From Variovorax boronicumulans (GTDB lineage Bacteria; Pseudomonadota; Gammaproteobacteria; Burkholderiales; Burkholderiaceae_C), in the NCBI RefSeq assembly GCF_030812215.1, contig NZ_JAUSSG010000014.1:59248-123247 (forward strand): a stretch of 64,000 bases of DNA, in the 5' to 3' direction. The position numbers were made by a program, and so were the translations under genes. This document shows positions 1 to 9,435 of the stretch, in pieces. The notes below the pieces were generated by a model. The model saw nothing but the letters and a program-made list of their open reading frames with translations, was not told where the DNA came from and did not search any database. Position 1 is the first letter of the stretch. Every line of letters starts with the position of its first letter.

Positions 1-3000
1 GCCGGCCGGCGTGCCGTTGGCGGTTGTCACCTGCAGGCGCACCTGGTTGCTGTTGCGCGGGCCCGGCCACTTGACCGTGCTCGGCGCCTGCGGGCCGTGT
101 GCATAGCGCACCGTCTGGCCGTCGATGTCGAGCGTGAACTGGGTGATGGCGGCGTCCATGTCTTCGGGCCGCAGGTCGATGGTGAACGACGGCGTGCGGC
201 CGCCCGCCATGCCGGTGAAGAACACGTCGCGGATCGCCTGTGCCTTCTGGAACGAATCGAGGTACGCCGAGCGCCCCGCCGCGCTGCCGTCGACACCGCG
301 CTTGAAGGTCCACGGATTGACCGAGGTGTCGACCTGCGAGGCCAGGTTCTTCTGGAAGAAGTCGTCCATCATCCCGCCCGGCGCGAACAGCTGCGCGAAG
401 TCGCCGGCCGCCACGTCGCGCGGCGAGCCGCGCGTGAACGGGTAGCGCCCCGCAATCGCCTGGTTGCAGAACTGCCCGATGGTCGCCGCCGCGTTCTGGC
501 CGATGTTCTGCCGCGTCACAGCCGCCGCCTTCGACGACGCGGTGGCCGACAGGTCGTTCAGCATCCCCTGGAACGGCACCGGCAGCCGGCCCGCCTCCGC
601 CTGTACCTTGGTGACCGCATCACTTGACGGCGGAATGTTGCCGCTGCGCAGCGCCGTGTCGGTGGCGGTGAGGAAGGTGTAGAGCTCGTTGATGAGGGCC
701 GCCGTGGCATCCAGCGGCGTCTGCCCGCCCGCCTTGGGCGCGGTCACCATGCGGCGCAGCGGCTCGAAGTGGTTGTCCACCAGCGACTCGGGGCGGTCGG
801 GGGCGGCGTTGCGGCGCTGGCTGCCGTCTGGCTGGCCGATGAGCTGCTCGATGCGCTCGCGCGTGCTGGCCACGCGGTTCTGCGCCTGGTCGAGCAGGCT
901 GCGCGCGGCCTCGTCGTGGTTGCGCAGCAGATCTGTTTCCCGCGCCGCACCACGAATCAGCCGCGACATCGGCGACTCGCCCGTGGAGAGCACGCGCGTC
1001 ATCTGGATGCTCTGCAGCAGCGACTTGCTCTCCGCCAGCCGAACGTCGGCCAGGTACTCGTCCCACACGCGGATGTAGTCGGTGAGGTAGAGCCGCCGCA
1101 CTTCGCGCAGCAGCAACTCGCGAGAAGTGATGTCGGTCATGCCGGGCGCGCGGATCTGCAGTACCCAGCGGTCTTCCTGTTCGAGCGCGAGCGTGGTCTC
1201 GGCCATGCGCTTGTCGAAGATGTCCCAGTAGCCGCGGTAGGTGAAGAGCGTGGGGATGCCGTCGGTCAGCGGCTTGCCGCTCGCGCGCCGGATCACCAGC
1301 GCCGACTCGGCCCCCGCCATCTCGGCGATGGTGAAGGCATTGGGCGGGCTGGTTTGCAGCAGGATGCGGCGCAGCCGCGCATACGAGCGCTGCGCGAGCG
1401 GCACGCCGGCCAGGCGCTCCCGCGTCTGCGTGATGAGCTTGTCGTCCTTGGCAAACGGCGATGCCACCACGCGCCCCGCGAACAGCGCCTTCAGGTGCGA
1501 CTCGAGGTTGGTGCGCTGCTCGCGCGTGAGCGAGGCCCCGATCTTTCGGTCCACGTCGGTGAGCAGCCATGCCTGCAAAAAGTCGGCGTCGTAGCGCTCG
1601 GCGTCGTACAGCATGAGGTAGGCCTTGAGCGCCTCGTAGCTGTACTCGGCATCGATCTTCGCGGCATCGCGCAGCGACTGCTCGATGCGCTGTGCCGACT
1701 GCGGCAGCAGCACGCTCTCCAGTGCACGCTGGTAGACGCCATCGGTCGCGGCCTGCAGCTTCTCGCCCTGGTAGAGACCGAAGCGGTAGGACACCGGCGG
1801 ATCGCCGATGTCGAACTGGCCCGACTTGGGCAGGTCGCGCAGCCGATCGAGGATCAACAGCGAACTCGCGAGGTCGCCGCTCGCATCGACCACCGTCGGC
1901 AGCTCGCCGCGCGCCGCGGCCTTGTTGAAGGCCTTGGCGTTGTTGTCGACCTCGGCCACGTAGTCTTTGTTGTTGCGCCAGCTGTTCACGCAGGCGCCGA
2001 GCAGCACCACCAGCAGCACACCGATGAGGCTGTAGCCCGCGATGTCGATGGCGCGGCGGCGGCGGTACCAGCGCAGGTTGGTGCCGGCCACGCCCGCATC
2101 ACGGAAGATCACCTGCTGGAGCAGTTCCTTCAGGAAGTAGCTCTTGCCCGGACCCGGCGGCGGCGCGGGCGGCGCGTTGACCTGCAGGTAGCGCTTGATC
2201 GCGCCCATCACGCGGTCGAAGGCCGTGCCCTCCTGCGTGCCGCTCGTGAAATACACGCCGCGCAGCATCGACGCGGCCTCGAACTTCGAGGGGTTGAACA
2301 CGTCGGCCAGGAAGGTGCCCAGGATGTCCTCGAAGCTCGCGAACTGCTGCGGCAGCAGGTAGGCCTGCGCGCGGCGCATCGGGTCGGGCTCGGCGGCCAT
2401 CAACTCGGGCAGGCGTTCGTCCAGGCGCTGGTGCAGCAGCTTGTATTCCTGGTGGAAGCGCTCTCGCAGGTCGGCCTTCGCGGCATCCGCGGGGTTGGCC
2501 TCGATGGGGAAGGTAAAGCCCCAAACCTGCGCGCGCTCGGCGCGGCCCATCGATCCGAAGTACTCGTTGAAGCCGGCCAAGAGGTCGGTCTTGGTCACCA
2601 GCACATAGACCGGGAAGCCGATGCCCAGATCGTTGCGCAACTCCAGCAGACGCTTGCGCAATGACATCGCATGGCGCGCGCGTTGCGCGTCGTCGGCCAG
2701 CGGCAGGTCGGCGATGCTGATGGTGAGAATCGCGCCGTTGATCGGCTGGCGCGGACGGAATTTCTTGAGCAGGTCGAGAAAGCCCTTCCACTCGCCCTCG
2801 TCGGTCTCGCGGTTGCTCTCGTGCGTGGTGTAGCGGCCTGCCGTGTCGATCAGCACCGCTTCGTTGGTGAACCACCAGTCGCAGTTGCGCGTGCCGCCGA
2901 TGCCGCGCACAGCGGCCTTGCCCAGCTGGTCGGCGAGCGGAAAGTCCAGGTCGGAATTGACCAGCGCCGTGGTCTTGCCCGAGCCCGGTGCGCCGATGAA

Positions 3001-3435
3001 GATGTACCAGGGCAGCTGGTACAGGTACTGCCGGTCGAACACCGAGAAGCGGCTTGCGGGCTTGCCGTCGGCGCCCTGTCCGAAGCGCATGTTCTTCAGG
3101 ATCGCGGTGGCGTCGGTGAAGCCGCTCTGCAGCTCCTTGATCTCGGGCGCGTCTTCGGGCCTGGCCTCTTTTTCCTTCTTCGAAGGAACGCGCAGCTGGT
3201 TGAGCAACTGCGCATTGAGCCGGCGCTCGCGCCACTTGCGATAAACCAGCCGCACGATCCAGATCGCGAACATCAGCGCGATGACGACGATGCGGACGAA
3301 CTCGCTTTCGAACGGCCGGTAGCGGCCCACGGCGATGACGGGGCCAATGACCCAGATCAGGAACGCCACGGCCAGCAGGCCGAGAAAGATCCACAGGTCG
3401 CGGCTGATGAAGAAACGGAAGATGGAACGCAGCAT
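1..3435 (-). CDS. tssM: TssM (IcmF-type) T6SS inner-membrane protein, 3' end outside window
   Basis: TssM is the large inner-membrane component of the T6SS TssJLM membrane complex that anchors the baseplate. The 1145 visible codons begin with an ATG that overlaps the tssL stop (ATGA). Two hydrophobic segments lie in the first about 80 residues. A Walker A motif GAPGSGKT is at about residue 148, followed by VLIDTAGRY as the Walker B region. A third membrane segment lies near residue 450 (IAGYSLIGVLLVVLL). The long periplasmic part follows, and the visible end (WPGPRNSNQVRLQ) is typical of the TssM C-terminal region. The frame is open to base 1, so perhaps 50-150 residues are missing. It is the last visible gene of the tssJKLM operon. 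Family assignment is secure. Confidence 0.96.
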   Translation of the reverse strand, partial: MLRSIFRFFISRDLWIFLGLLAVAFLIWVIGPVIAVGRYRPFESEFVRIVVIALMFAIWIVRLVYRKWRERRLNAQLLNQLRVPSKKEKEARPEDAPEIKELQSGFTDATAILKNMRFGQGADGKPASRFSVFDRQYLYQLPWYIFIGAPGSGKTTALVNSDLDFPLADQLGKAAVRGIGGTRNCDWWFTNEAVLIDTAGRYTTHESNRETDEGEWKGFLDLLKKFRPRQPINGAILTISIADLPLADDAQRARHAMSLRKRLLELRNDLGIGFPVYVLVTKTDLLAGFNEYFGSMGRAERAQVWGFTFPIEANPADAAKADLRERFHQEYKLLHQRLDERLPELMAAEPDPMRRAQAYLLPQQFASFEDILGTFLADVFNPSKFEAASMLRGVYFTSGTQEGTAFDRVMGAIKRYLQVNAPPAPPPGPGKSYFLKELLQQVIFRDAGVAGTNLRWYRRRRAIDIAGYSLIGVLLVVLLGACVNSWRNNKDYVAEVDNNAKAFNKAAARGELPTVVDASGDLASSLLILDRLRDLPKSGQFDIGDPPVSYRFGLYQGEKLQAATDGVYQRALESVLLPQSAQRIEQSLRDAAKIDAEYSYEALKAYLMLYDAERYDADFLQAWLLTDVDRKIGASLTREQRTNLESHLKALFAGRVVASPFAKDDKLITQTRERLAGVPLAQRSYARLRRILLQTSPPNAFTIAEMAGAESALVIRRASGKPLTDGIPTLFTYRGYWDIFDKRMAETTLALEQEDRWVLQIRAPGMTDITSRELLLREVRRLYLTDYIRVWDEYLADVRLAESKSLLQSIQMTRVLSTGESPMSRLIRGAARETDLLRNHDEAARSLLDQAQNRVASTRERIEQLIGQPDGSQRRNAAPDRPESLVDNHFEPLRRMVTAPKAGGQTPLDATAALINELYTFLTATDTALRSGNIPPSSDAVTKVQAEAGRLPVPFQGMLNDLSATASSKAAAVTRQNIGQNAAATIGQFCNQAIAGRYPFTRGSPRDVAAGDFAQLFAPGGMMDDFFQKNLASQVDTSVNPWTFKRGVDGSAAGRSAYLDSFQKAQAIRDVFFTGMAGGRTPSFTIDLRPEDMDAAITQFTLDIDGQTVRYAHGPQAPSTVKWPGPRNSNQVRLQVTTANGTPAG

Positions 3436-4799
3436 CAGCGGGTTCCCCCTTGCTGTTGTGCGGACGGCGCCACGGGCGCGACCAGCAGCGTGACCTCGAC
3501 GCGGCGGTTGCGCGCGCGGTTGGCCGGCGAGTCGTTGGGCGCGAGCGGATCGGCATCGCCGCGGCCTTCGGCGCGCAGGCGTTCAGGCCGCGTGATGCGC
3601 GCGGCCAGCATTTTCTTGACAGAGTCGGCGCGCGCCTGCGAAAGCTGCCAGTTGGAAGGAAAGCGCACGCTGCGGATCGGCTGGTCGTCGCTGAAGCCGC
3701 TGACCAGCACGTTGCCCTCCACGGAATTGAGCGCATCCGCCACGCGGCTGAGCACCGGCGCATAACGGTCGAGCACGCGGTCGGAGCCGGAGGCGAAGAG
3801 CCCGTCGCCGCGCAGCACGACCACGCTGCGGTCGGCCTCGTCGCGCACCGTCAGCAGGCCTTCGCGGATCTCGGGTTCGAGAAAGCGCTGCAGGCGCGGC
3901 TGCGGCGCGGGCATGACGACCGCGCGCGCCGTCTGAGGCAGGCGCACCGCATTGACGGCCGCGAACGCGCCATCGGACGTGCCCGCGAGGTTGAAGGTGA
4001 GCACTGCGAAGGTCAGCACCAGCAACACCGCCGCCACGGCGCCCACGGCCCACACCGGCAGCCAGTTGCGCGTGCGGCGCACCGGTGCGGTCGCGTCCTG
4101 CCAGTGCGGCGACAGCGGCTGCGCGATTTCGCCGCGCGTCTGGCGAATGATCTGCAGCAGACGCTGCTTCAGGGTTTCGAGCTGCGTGCGGCCGTTGTCG
4201 ATGACGCGAAAGCGCCCTTCGAAACCCATGGCCAGGCAGAAGTAGATGAGTTCGATCAGGTGCAGGTGCTGCTGCGGGTTCTGCACCAGGCGCGAGAGCA
4301 GCTGGAAGAATTTCTCGCCACCCCAGGTCTCGTTGTGGAACATCACCAGCAGGCTCTGCGACGACCAGATGCTGCCGCCCCACGGGGTGAGCGCCGCGGC
4401 TTCGTCCACCGCGGTGCACAGGCAGTAGCGCGCGCCGATGATCACCTCGGGCGAGATGCCGCTTTGCTGCGCGCGGGTCTCGAAGCGGCGCACTTCGTCC
4501 ACGAGGTTCTCGCGCAACTGCGCGGGCGCATCGTGATGGCCCGTCGCGCGGATCTGCGGGATCAGGTCGAGCAGCGGGTTGGCGGCCGCCACCAGCGGGT
4601 TGTTGCCTGCGAGCGCGGTATCGCCCGCGTGCGGGCGCCGTGCGTCGTGCCATGCGGTGAAGGATTCGGGCGGCTGGCCCAGTCCGCGCGGCGATGCCGG
4701 CATGCCGCCCGCGTCGCCATTGCCGCCGCCGGGGTTCGGCGGCACGAAGCCCCCCTGACCGACAGCCATGTCGTTGACACCGTTCATAGGGTCCCTCAC
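3435..4799 (-). CDS. tssL: TssL (DotU/ImpK) with C-terminal OmpA-like domain
   Basis: TssL is the C-tail-type inner-membrane protein that links TssM with the TssK/baseplate. After a Gly/Pro-rich N-terminus, a cytoplasmic DotU domain covers roughly residues 45-240 (ARYCLCTAVDEAA is the characteristic core). One membrane helix lies at about 248-272 (VWAVGAVAAVLLVLTFAVL). The periplasmic C-terminus has an OmpA/MotB peptidoglycan-binding fold with SGFSDDQPI and NRARNRRVEVTLL, so this is the extended TssL. The longest reading starts with GTG at 4799, overlapping the tssK stop as GTGA; an in-frame ATG lies at 4787. The stop overlaps the tssM start. Translational coupling on both sides supports one operon. 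Confidence 0.96.
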   Translation of the reverse strand: MRDPMNGVNDMAVGQGGFVPPNPGGGNGDAGGMPASPRGLGQPPESFTAWHDARRPHAGDTALAGNNPLVAAANPLLDLIPQIRATGHHDAPAQLRENLVDEVRRFETRAQQSGISPEVIIGARYCLCTAVDEAAALTPWGGSIWSSQSLLVMFHNETWGGEKFFQLLSRLVQNPQQHLHLIELIYFCLAMGFEGRFRVIDNGRTQLETLKQRLLQIIRQTRGEIAQPLSPHWQDATAPVRRTRNWLPVWAVGAVAAVLLVLTFAVLTFNLAGTSDGAFAAVNAVRLPQTARAVVMPAPQPRLQRFLEPEIREGLLTVRDEADRSVVVLRGDGLFASGSDRVLDRYAPVLSRVADALNSVEGNVLVSGFSDDQPIRSVRFPSNWQLSQARADSVKKMLAARITRPERLRAEGRGDADPLAPNDSPANRARNRRVEVTLLVAPVAPSAQQQGGTR

Positions 4800-6175
4800 G
4801 GACGGATGGCCCAGAACTCCATGGCCAGACCCGGAAAGTCACCGGCCAGGTGCATGGCGACGCCGCCGGATTTCTCGAGTTGGCGCCACATGTCGCCGCT
4901 CTTGTCGAGCTCGAAGTAGTGGTAGCCCGCGTTGTACGGAATCTGCCGCGGCGCCACCGGCAGCGGACGCACCGTGACGCCCGGCAGCTGCAGCTGCACG
5001 AGATCGCGAATGCGCTCGACCGAACCGATCTTGACCTGCGTGGGAAAGCGCTGCTGGATCGCCTCGGCCGGCAGGTCCGCATGCACCGCGAGCACGAAGC
5101 CCGCGTTGCGCACCAGCACCGGGTCGGGCATGCGGCCCACGCGCACGCCGTGGCTGCGCTCCTCCAGCTCGATGGCGATCGCGCTCTGCTCGAGCACGGC
5201 CGAGAGCGATCGCCTGAGCTCTTCCATCAGCGGACGGATGCTCTCGTTGAGGTTGTCGTGGTCATACACCGGCCACAGCACCGGACGCCGCGTGGGCGAG
5301 GTGTGCGTGGCGAGATGGCAGGCCAGCTTGAGCCAGTCGATGAACAGTTGCTCGGGATGCACCTGCACCGCCTGCTGTGCGTGCCAGGTGGTCGCAAGGT
5401 AGCGGTTGACCAGTTCGAGCAAGAGGAAGTCGGACACCTCGCTCACGCCGCCCCGGCCCGGCTGAGAGAGCCGCGAGGCCAACGCCTCGGAGCGTTGCGT
5501 GAGCAGGCCATGCAGCTCCGCGATCATGCTGCGCAGCATTGCGTGGGCCGATGCATCGAGCACCGGCGGGATGTAGTTGGCATCGACCACCAGCTTGTGG
5601 TCGGTGCGCCGCTCGATCACGCGCACCGCACCGATGGCCTGCCACTCCGCGGTGAGCGACGAGGCGCGCGCAAGGCGCAGGCGCGGCGCCGCGAGCTGCA
5701 GCACTGCCGGGCCGAGGGCCACAGCGTTGCCGTCGGCAACCTCGCGCTCGATCACGCCAAAGCGCGCGGCCGAGCCCTCGTCTTCGGCAAAGATGACCTC
5801 TTCGCCGCCGGGCCTGCGCAACGGCAGCGCGAGCACGATGAGTTCATCGGTCAGATCGTTGGGCACTTCGTAGGGCGGCGGTGCGTCTTCGATGCCGAAG
5901 GCGAACGGCGTGCCATCGGGCAGCACGCCCGCGCCACCGAGCAGCGACACGCGCCCGAGCGCATAGGCGTCGCGATCGATGTCCAGGTGCAGCCAACCCC
6001 AGTACGCGCCCTGCAGGCCCGCGGCACGGCGCGTGACGTACTGCTCGACGTAGCGCTCCAGTTGCTGGAAATGCTGGGGCCGCAGGTACATGCCTTCGGA
6101 CCACACCACGCGGTTCGCCAATGCCTGCGGATGGGCGCCCGATCTTGCGGAGCCCGGGTTGCGAACTGTCACCAA
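4796..6175 (-). CDS. tssK: TssK T6SS baseplate subunit
   Basis: TssK is the trimeric baseplate protein that connects the TssEFG wedge to TssL and TssM. The family signature VVWSEGMYLRPQHFQQ is present near residue 23, and about 459 residues is the normal length. No membrane segment is visible. The start could be TTG at 6175 or GTG at 6172. A strong AGGAGG at 6186-6181 lies 5 and 8 bases upstream of these respectively, so the GTG has the better spacing. About 160 bases separate it from tssJ, with no gene in between, so tssK may have its own promoter as well as read-through from tssJ. Confidence 0.95.
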   Translation of the reverse strand: MVTVRNPGSARSGAHPQALANRVVWSEGMYLRPQHFQQLERYVEQYVTRRAAGLQGAYWGWLHLDIDRDAYALGRVSLLGGAGVLPDGTPFAFGIEDAPPPYEVPNDLTDELIVLALPLRRPGGEEVIFAEDEGSAARFGVIEREVADGNAVALGPAVLQLAAPRLRLARASSLTAEWQAIGAVRVIERRTDHKLVVDANYIPPVLDASAHAMLRSMIAELHGLLTQRSEALASRLSQPGRGGVSEVSDFLLLELVNRYLATTWHAQQAVQVHPEQLFIDWLKLACHLATHTSPTRRPVLWPVYDHDNLNESIRPLMEELRRSLSAVLEQSAIAIELEERSHGVRVGRMPDPVLVRNAGFVLAVHADLPAEAIQQRFPTQVKIGSVERIRDLVQLQLPGVTVRPLPVAPRQIPYNAGYHYFELDKSGDMWRQLEKSGGVAMHLAGDFPGLAMEFWAIRP

Positions 6176-6335
6176 AGAACCTCCTGGGATTGCTCACACG
6201 GAAGCGGGAGATGCGCTCTGATGAACGGCCTCCCGATCGATCGTTCTGCGCTTGATGCTACACGCCGCTTGTTGCGTTTTGCACCGGATTTTGCGCACTG
6301 ATTTCTCGCACTTTTGAACTACGTTTTCGATGCAA

Positions 6336-6854
6336 TTAACGACTTGGTAGTAATTCGATTCCTGTCTTGCGGATGGCAATGCGCATGGTTTGTTCGCTGG
6401 GCGAGAACTGCCACACCTTGTACAGATTGGTTTGCTTCGGCTCCTTCAGCGGCAACACGATGCGCCAGCGCGCAACTTCGAGCTTGCGGTAGCCCGCGAT
6501 GATGCCGATGGAGCGCGAGTCGAGTCCTGCTTCTCGCTTGAAGACACGCTCTTCGCCGCTTCGCATGATGGCCTGGTCCGCGTTGACGAGTTCGGTCGAG
6601 AGCGTCTCGCGGTCGCGGTCCTGGAGCGCAAAGTAGTCTGCGGTCTCGAAGTTACCGGAAGATTTCAGTTCGAAGACCTTCACGAGAATCGGCGCTGCCT
6701 GGCCGCGCCCGTCGGGGTTCACGCCGTCGTCGATGCGGATGGTGACCGCATAGGGCGTGGGCAACGACTTGGCCGTCGATGCGCATCCACTGACGAGGCC
6801 CGCAAACAACGGTGTGGTTGCAAGTGCGCCTTGAAGCAAGGTTCGTCGCTGCAT
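6336..6854 (-). CDS. tssJ: TssJ T6SS outer-membrane lipoprotein
   Basis: TssJ is the outer-membrane lipoprotein that binds the periplasmic tip of TssM. The N-terminus has basic residues, a hydrophobic stretch and a lipobox LVSGC with the modified cysteine at residue 24. The mature part is about 149 residues with the transthyretin-like pattern of the family: VTIRIDDGVNPDGRGQAAPI, then VKVFELKSSGNFETADYF. Length is normal. It is the first gene of the leftward tssJ-tssK-tssL-tssM operon and is divergent from the tssQ-like gene, with 139 bases between the two starts. Start ATG at 6854 has an AGGGAGA just upstream. Confidence 0.94.
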   Translation of the reverse strand: MQRRTLLQGALATTPLFAGLVSGCASTAKSLPTPYAVTIRIDDGVNPDGRGQAAPILVKVFELKSSGNFETADYFALQDRDRETLSTELVNADQAIMRSGEERVFKREAGLDSRSIGIIAGYRKLEVARWRIVLPLKEPKQTNLYKVWQFSPSEQTMRIAIRKTGIELLPSR

Positions 6855-6993
6855 GAGATCTCCCTCAGAGGTTCGCGGCCTATATTATCGAAGTCGTGTA
6901 CACAGACGACGACACGTGTGCTTGTGTCGCAACCTGGCGGCATACTGTCTCGAGCATTGCCATTCATTGCCTTTCGCGAGGTAGGAGAGAAGA
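6855..6993. promoter_or_regulatory. Divergent control region between tssJ and tssQ-like gene
   Basis: These 139 bases separate two divergent start codons and so should carry a promoter for each operon. They contain an AT-rich patch reading GATAATATAGG on the minus strand, a possible -10 for tssJ. There is an inverted repeat CGACAC...GTGTCG around 6908-6928 and a second imperfect one, GTCGT...ACGAC, next to it. I could not identify a convincing -35 box or a sigma-54 site. The dyads may be an operator, which is inference only. Confidence 0.4.
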
Positions 6994-7395
6994 TTGAAGT
7001 CATGTCTGCCTGCTCTGGCGTTCACGCTTTTTCTGGTATCCGGTTGCCAGACCCCGCCCGAGCCGCCACCGCAACCCGAACGCTTGAGCCAGAAGGTGGC
7101 ACGCGACACGCTCGAGCGTGCGCAGCAGGCCTATGACGAAGGCGACTACGCCAAGGCCATCTCTGCGCTCAAGAGTGGCGGCGTGTCGGTGTTCGAAGGC
7201 GCCGAGCCCGCCACGCGCCAGAGCGCGATGAAGCTGGAGGCCTTCAGCTATTGCGTGAGCAACCAGATCCCGGAATGCCGCGCGCAATTCCGCAGGATCC
7301 TCGATGCATTCCCAAGCTTTGATCTGACCGTCGCGGAGCGCAAGCACCCGGTGTGGGGCCCCGCCTTCGAGGCCGCCAGGCGAATGAGGCGCTGA
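6994..7395 (+). CDS. tssQ: TssQ-like T6SS-associated TPR lipoprotein
   Basis: This is a small lipoprotein of the kind found next to tagH in betaproteobacterial T6SS clusters (TssQ family). The signal peptide ends in a lipobox LVSGC with cysteine 18, followed by a Pro-rich linker. The rest looks like one to two TPR helices: TLERAQQAYDEGDYAKAISAL, then residues with FRRILDAFPSFDL. The start is TTG at 6994, preceded by GGTAGGAGAGA. An ATG at 7002 is out of frame. It is probably in the periplasm, and its exact role in the apparatus is not established from sequence. It is the first gene of a rightward operon with tagH and the phosphatase gene. Confidence 0.75.
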   Translation: MKSCLPALAFTLFLVSGCQTPPEPPPQPERLSQKVARDTLERAQQAYDEGDYAKAISALKSGGVSVFEGAEPATRQSAMKLEAFSYCVSNQIPECRAQFRRILDAFPSFDLTVAERKHPVWGPAFEAARRMRR

Positions 7396-7443
7396 CCATC
7401 GCGGTCACCACCGACCGACGCTCGACATCAACAGGAAGACGCC

Positions 7444-9435
7444 ATGCGCTGGACCGTGATCGAACATGCCGGCAGGCCGGTTGCAACAGGCGCCTCGGCG
7501 CTGCTTGCAGCGCCCGGAGGCACCATCGGACGCAGCCCCGACAACCACCTCGTGCTGCCCGACGAGCAGCGGCAGATCTCGCGCCTGCAGGCCACCGTGC
7601 GCTTCGACGAAGAGGGCGCTGTGGTACTGCGTAACATGAGCGCGGTGCTGCCCATCAGCGTGAACGGGCGCACGCTGCAGCATGAGGAAGAGTCGCGCGT
7701 TGCGGACGGGGACCGTGTGACCATCGGGAGCTATGTGCTGGAGGCTGCGAGTGCGCAGCGCGCGGCGAGCATTCCCGCAAAGCCGCCTTCGACACCGCCG
7801 ATCGATGTGCCGGCAACGCTGCCCCCTCCTGCGGTGCAGGCGGTGCAGGCGGTGCCGGCGAGCTCGCTGGATGCGCTGCCGCAGGAAGCGCCGGTCTCCG
7901 ATGTGTTCTCGGACCTGTTCAGCGCGGGCGCGCTGCCTATCGGCGACGCGCCGCCGACGACCGTGGCGATGCCTGCGCCGGCACCTGCTTCCGTCCCTGC
8001 ACCGATGCCCCTGCCCACGCCTGCGCCGGCCTTTTCACCACCGCCCCAGGAACAGTTCGCCGCGCCCGCGGTCACGGCTGCACCACCGCCACCGCCCTTC
8101 ACAAGGACGGTTGCGCCAACCGCACCGCAGATTCCTTCCGCCGCCGATTGGGACGCCATCCTCGCGAACGCGCCTCGCCGCGTCGACAGCGCGCCGGCGC
8201 CGATGCCCGACCCCTTGGTGCACGAGCCGTTCGAGCTGCCATCGCAGGCGCGAAGAAACCCCGTCGATCCGCTCGCTGAACTGAACCCGGGGGCAACGAA
8301 CGACATGTCCGACATCGCGCTCAAGCGCGGCATGGACCCGCTCTCGTTCTTCGCGGCCGACAGCAACGCGCCCTCGCCGCTCGCCGATCCGCGCCCCACT
8401 GCGCTCACCCATGAAGACCCGCTCAGCGACAGGCACCCGGCCCTCGACCTGCTGGGCAAGCCGCCGGCCGTGCAGGTGTTCAACCAATCGAACCATGCGC
8501 GCGAAGTGGGGGCGCAATTCAGGCCGCCGAGCCCGGTGGCATTCGATGCGCCCGAGGTGAAGCCGGTGAAGGCGGAGACGAGTCCGCCGCCTGAACCTCC
8601 ACCAGTTCCTCCACCGCCTCCTCCTCAAGCAGCAGCGGCACCCGCGCCTGTCGTCGAACCGGAAGCTCCCGCCGCTGCACTCCCGGTCACGGCCGCAGAG
8701 GTCGTTCCGTCAGCCGAAACCGCATCACCGGAACCCGTCGAACCCGAACAGGCCCCGACACCCATTGCGCCTTCGCCTTCCGCGGTGGCTGCGGCGCTCC
8801 CGCCCACACCAGCGTCGTCATCGCCCGCCTCCTCCGACGAACTCTTCAAGGCCTTTCTCGAAGGCGCCGGCGTGCCCGACGTCGCCGGCCAGCAGCCGCT
8901 CGATGCGGAAGCCATGCGCCACCTCGGCCGGCTGATGCGCGCGTTCACCGACGGCACCATCGAGCTCTTGTCGTCGCGCGCGATGCTCAAGCGCGAGGTA
9001 CGCGCCGAGATCACGATGATCGTGGACGAAGAGAACAACCCCTTCAAGATTCTTCCCAACGGCCGTGCCGTGCTGATGCAGATGTTCGGCGCGCGCATGC
9101 CCGGTTTTCTCACGCCCGAAGCCGCAGTACACGATGCGCTTGGCGACCTGCAATCGCACCAACTGGGCATGGTGGCCGGCATGCGCGCGGCGCTGCTCAC
9201 CGTGCTGCAGCGCTTCGACCCCGCGACGCTGAACCGCACCACGCCGCATGACGGCAGCCTGAGCGAAAAGATGTTGCCCGGCGGGCGCGAGGCGCGCCTG
9301 TGGCGCCAGCTGCGGCAGCTGCACGCGGAAACGACCGCCGCCGTCGAAGACGATTTCCAGGCCGTCTTCGGCCGCGCTTTCCAGCAAGCCTACGACAGGG
9401 AGATGGAACGCCTGAAGGAAGCGCGCCGTGCTTGA
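7444..9435 (+). CDS. tagH: TagH, FHA-domain T6SS regulatory protein
   Basis: TagH-type proteins read phosphothreonine through an FHA domain and take part in post-translational control of T6SS assembly with a PpkA kinase and PppA phosphatase. The FHA domain spans about residues 20-100, with GR at 29-30 and SVNG near residue 76. A very long Pro/Ala-rich, low-complexity linker follows (about 105-455). A conserved C-terminal TagH domain covers about 460-655 and contains RAMLKREVRAEITMI and NNPFKILPNGRAVLMQMFG. The 3' end overlaps the phosphatase gene by 8 bases. No kinase gene is visible in the window; it may lie beyond tssM. Assignment is strong because both end domains are intact. Confidence 0.92.
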   Translation: MRWTVIEHAGRPVATGASALLAAPGGTIGRSPDNHLVLPDEQRQISRLQATVRFDEEGAVVLRNMSAVLPISVNGRTLQHEEESRVADGDRVTIGSYVLEAASAQRAASIPAKPPSTPPIDVPATLPPPAVQAVQAVPASSLDALPQEAPVSDVFSDLFSAGALPIGDAPPTTVAMPAPAPASVPAPMPLPTPAPAFSPPPQEQFAAPAVTAAPPPPPFTRTVAPTAPQIPSAADWDAILANAPRRVDSAPAPMPDPLVHEPFELPSQARRNPVDPLAELNPGATNDMSDIALKRGMDPLSFFAADSNAPSPLADPRPTALTHEDPLSDRHPALDLLGKPPAVQVFNQSNHAREVGAQFRPPSPVAFDAPEVKPVKAETSPPPEPPPVPPPPPPQAAAAPAPVVEPEAPAAALPVTAAEVVPSAETASPEPVEPEQAPTPIAPSPSAVAAALPPTPASSSPASSDELFKAFLEGAGVPDVAGQQPLDAEAMRHLGRLMRAFTDGTIELLSSRAMLKREVRAEITMIVDEENNPFKILPNGRAVLMQMFGARMPGFLTPEAAVHDALGDLQSHQLGMVAGMRAALLTVLQRFDPATLNRTTPHDGSLSEKMLPGGREARLWRQLRQLHAETTAAVEDDFQAVFGRAFQQAYDREMERLKEARRA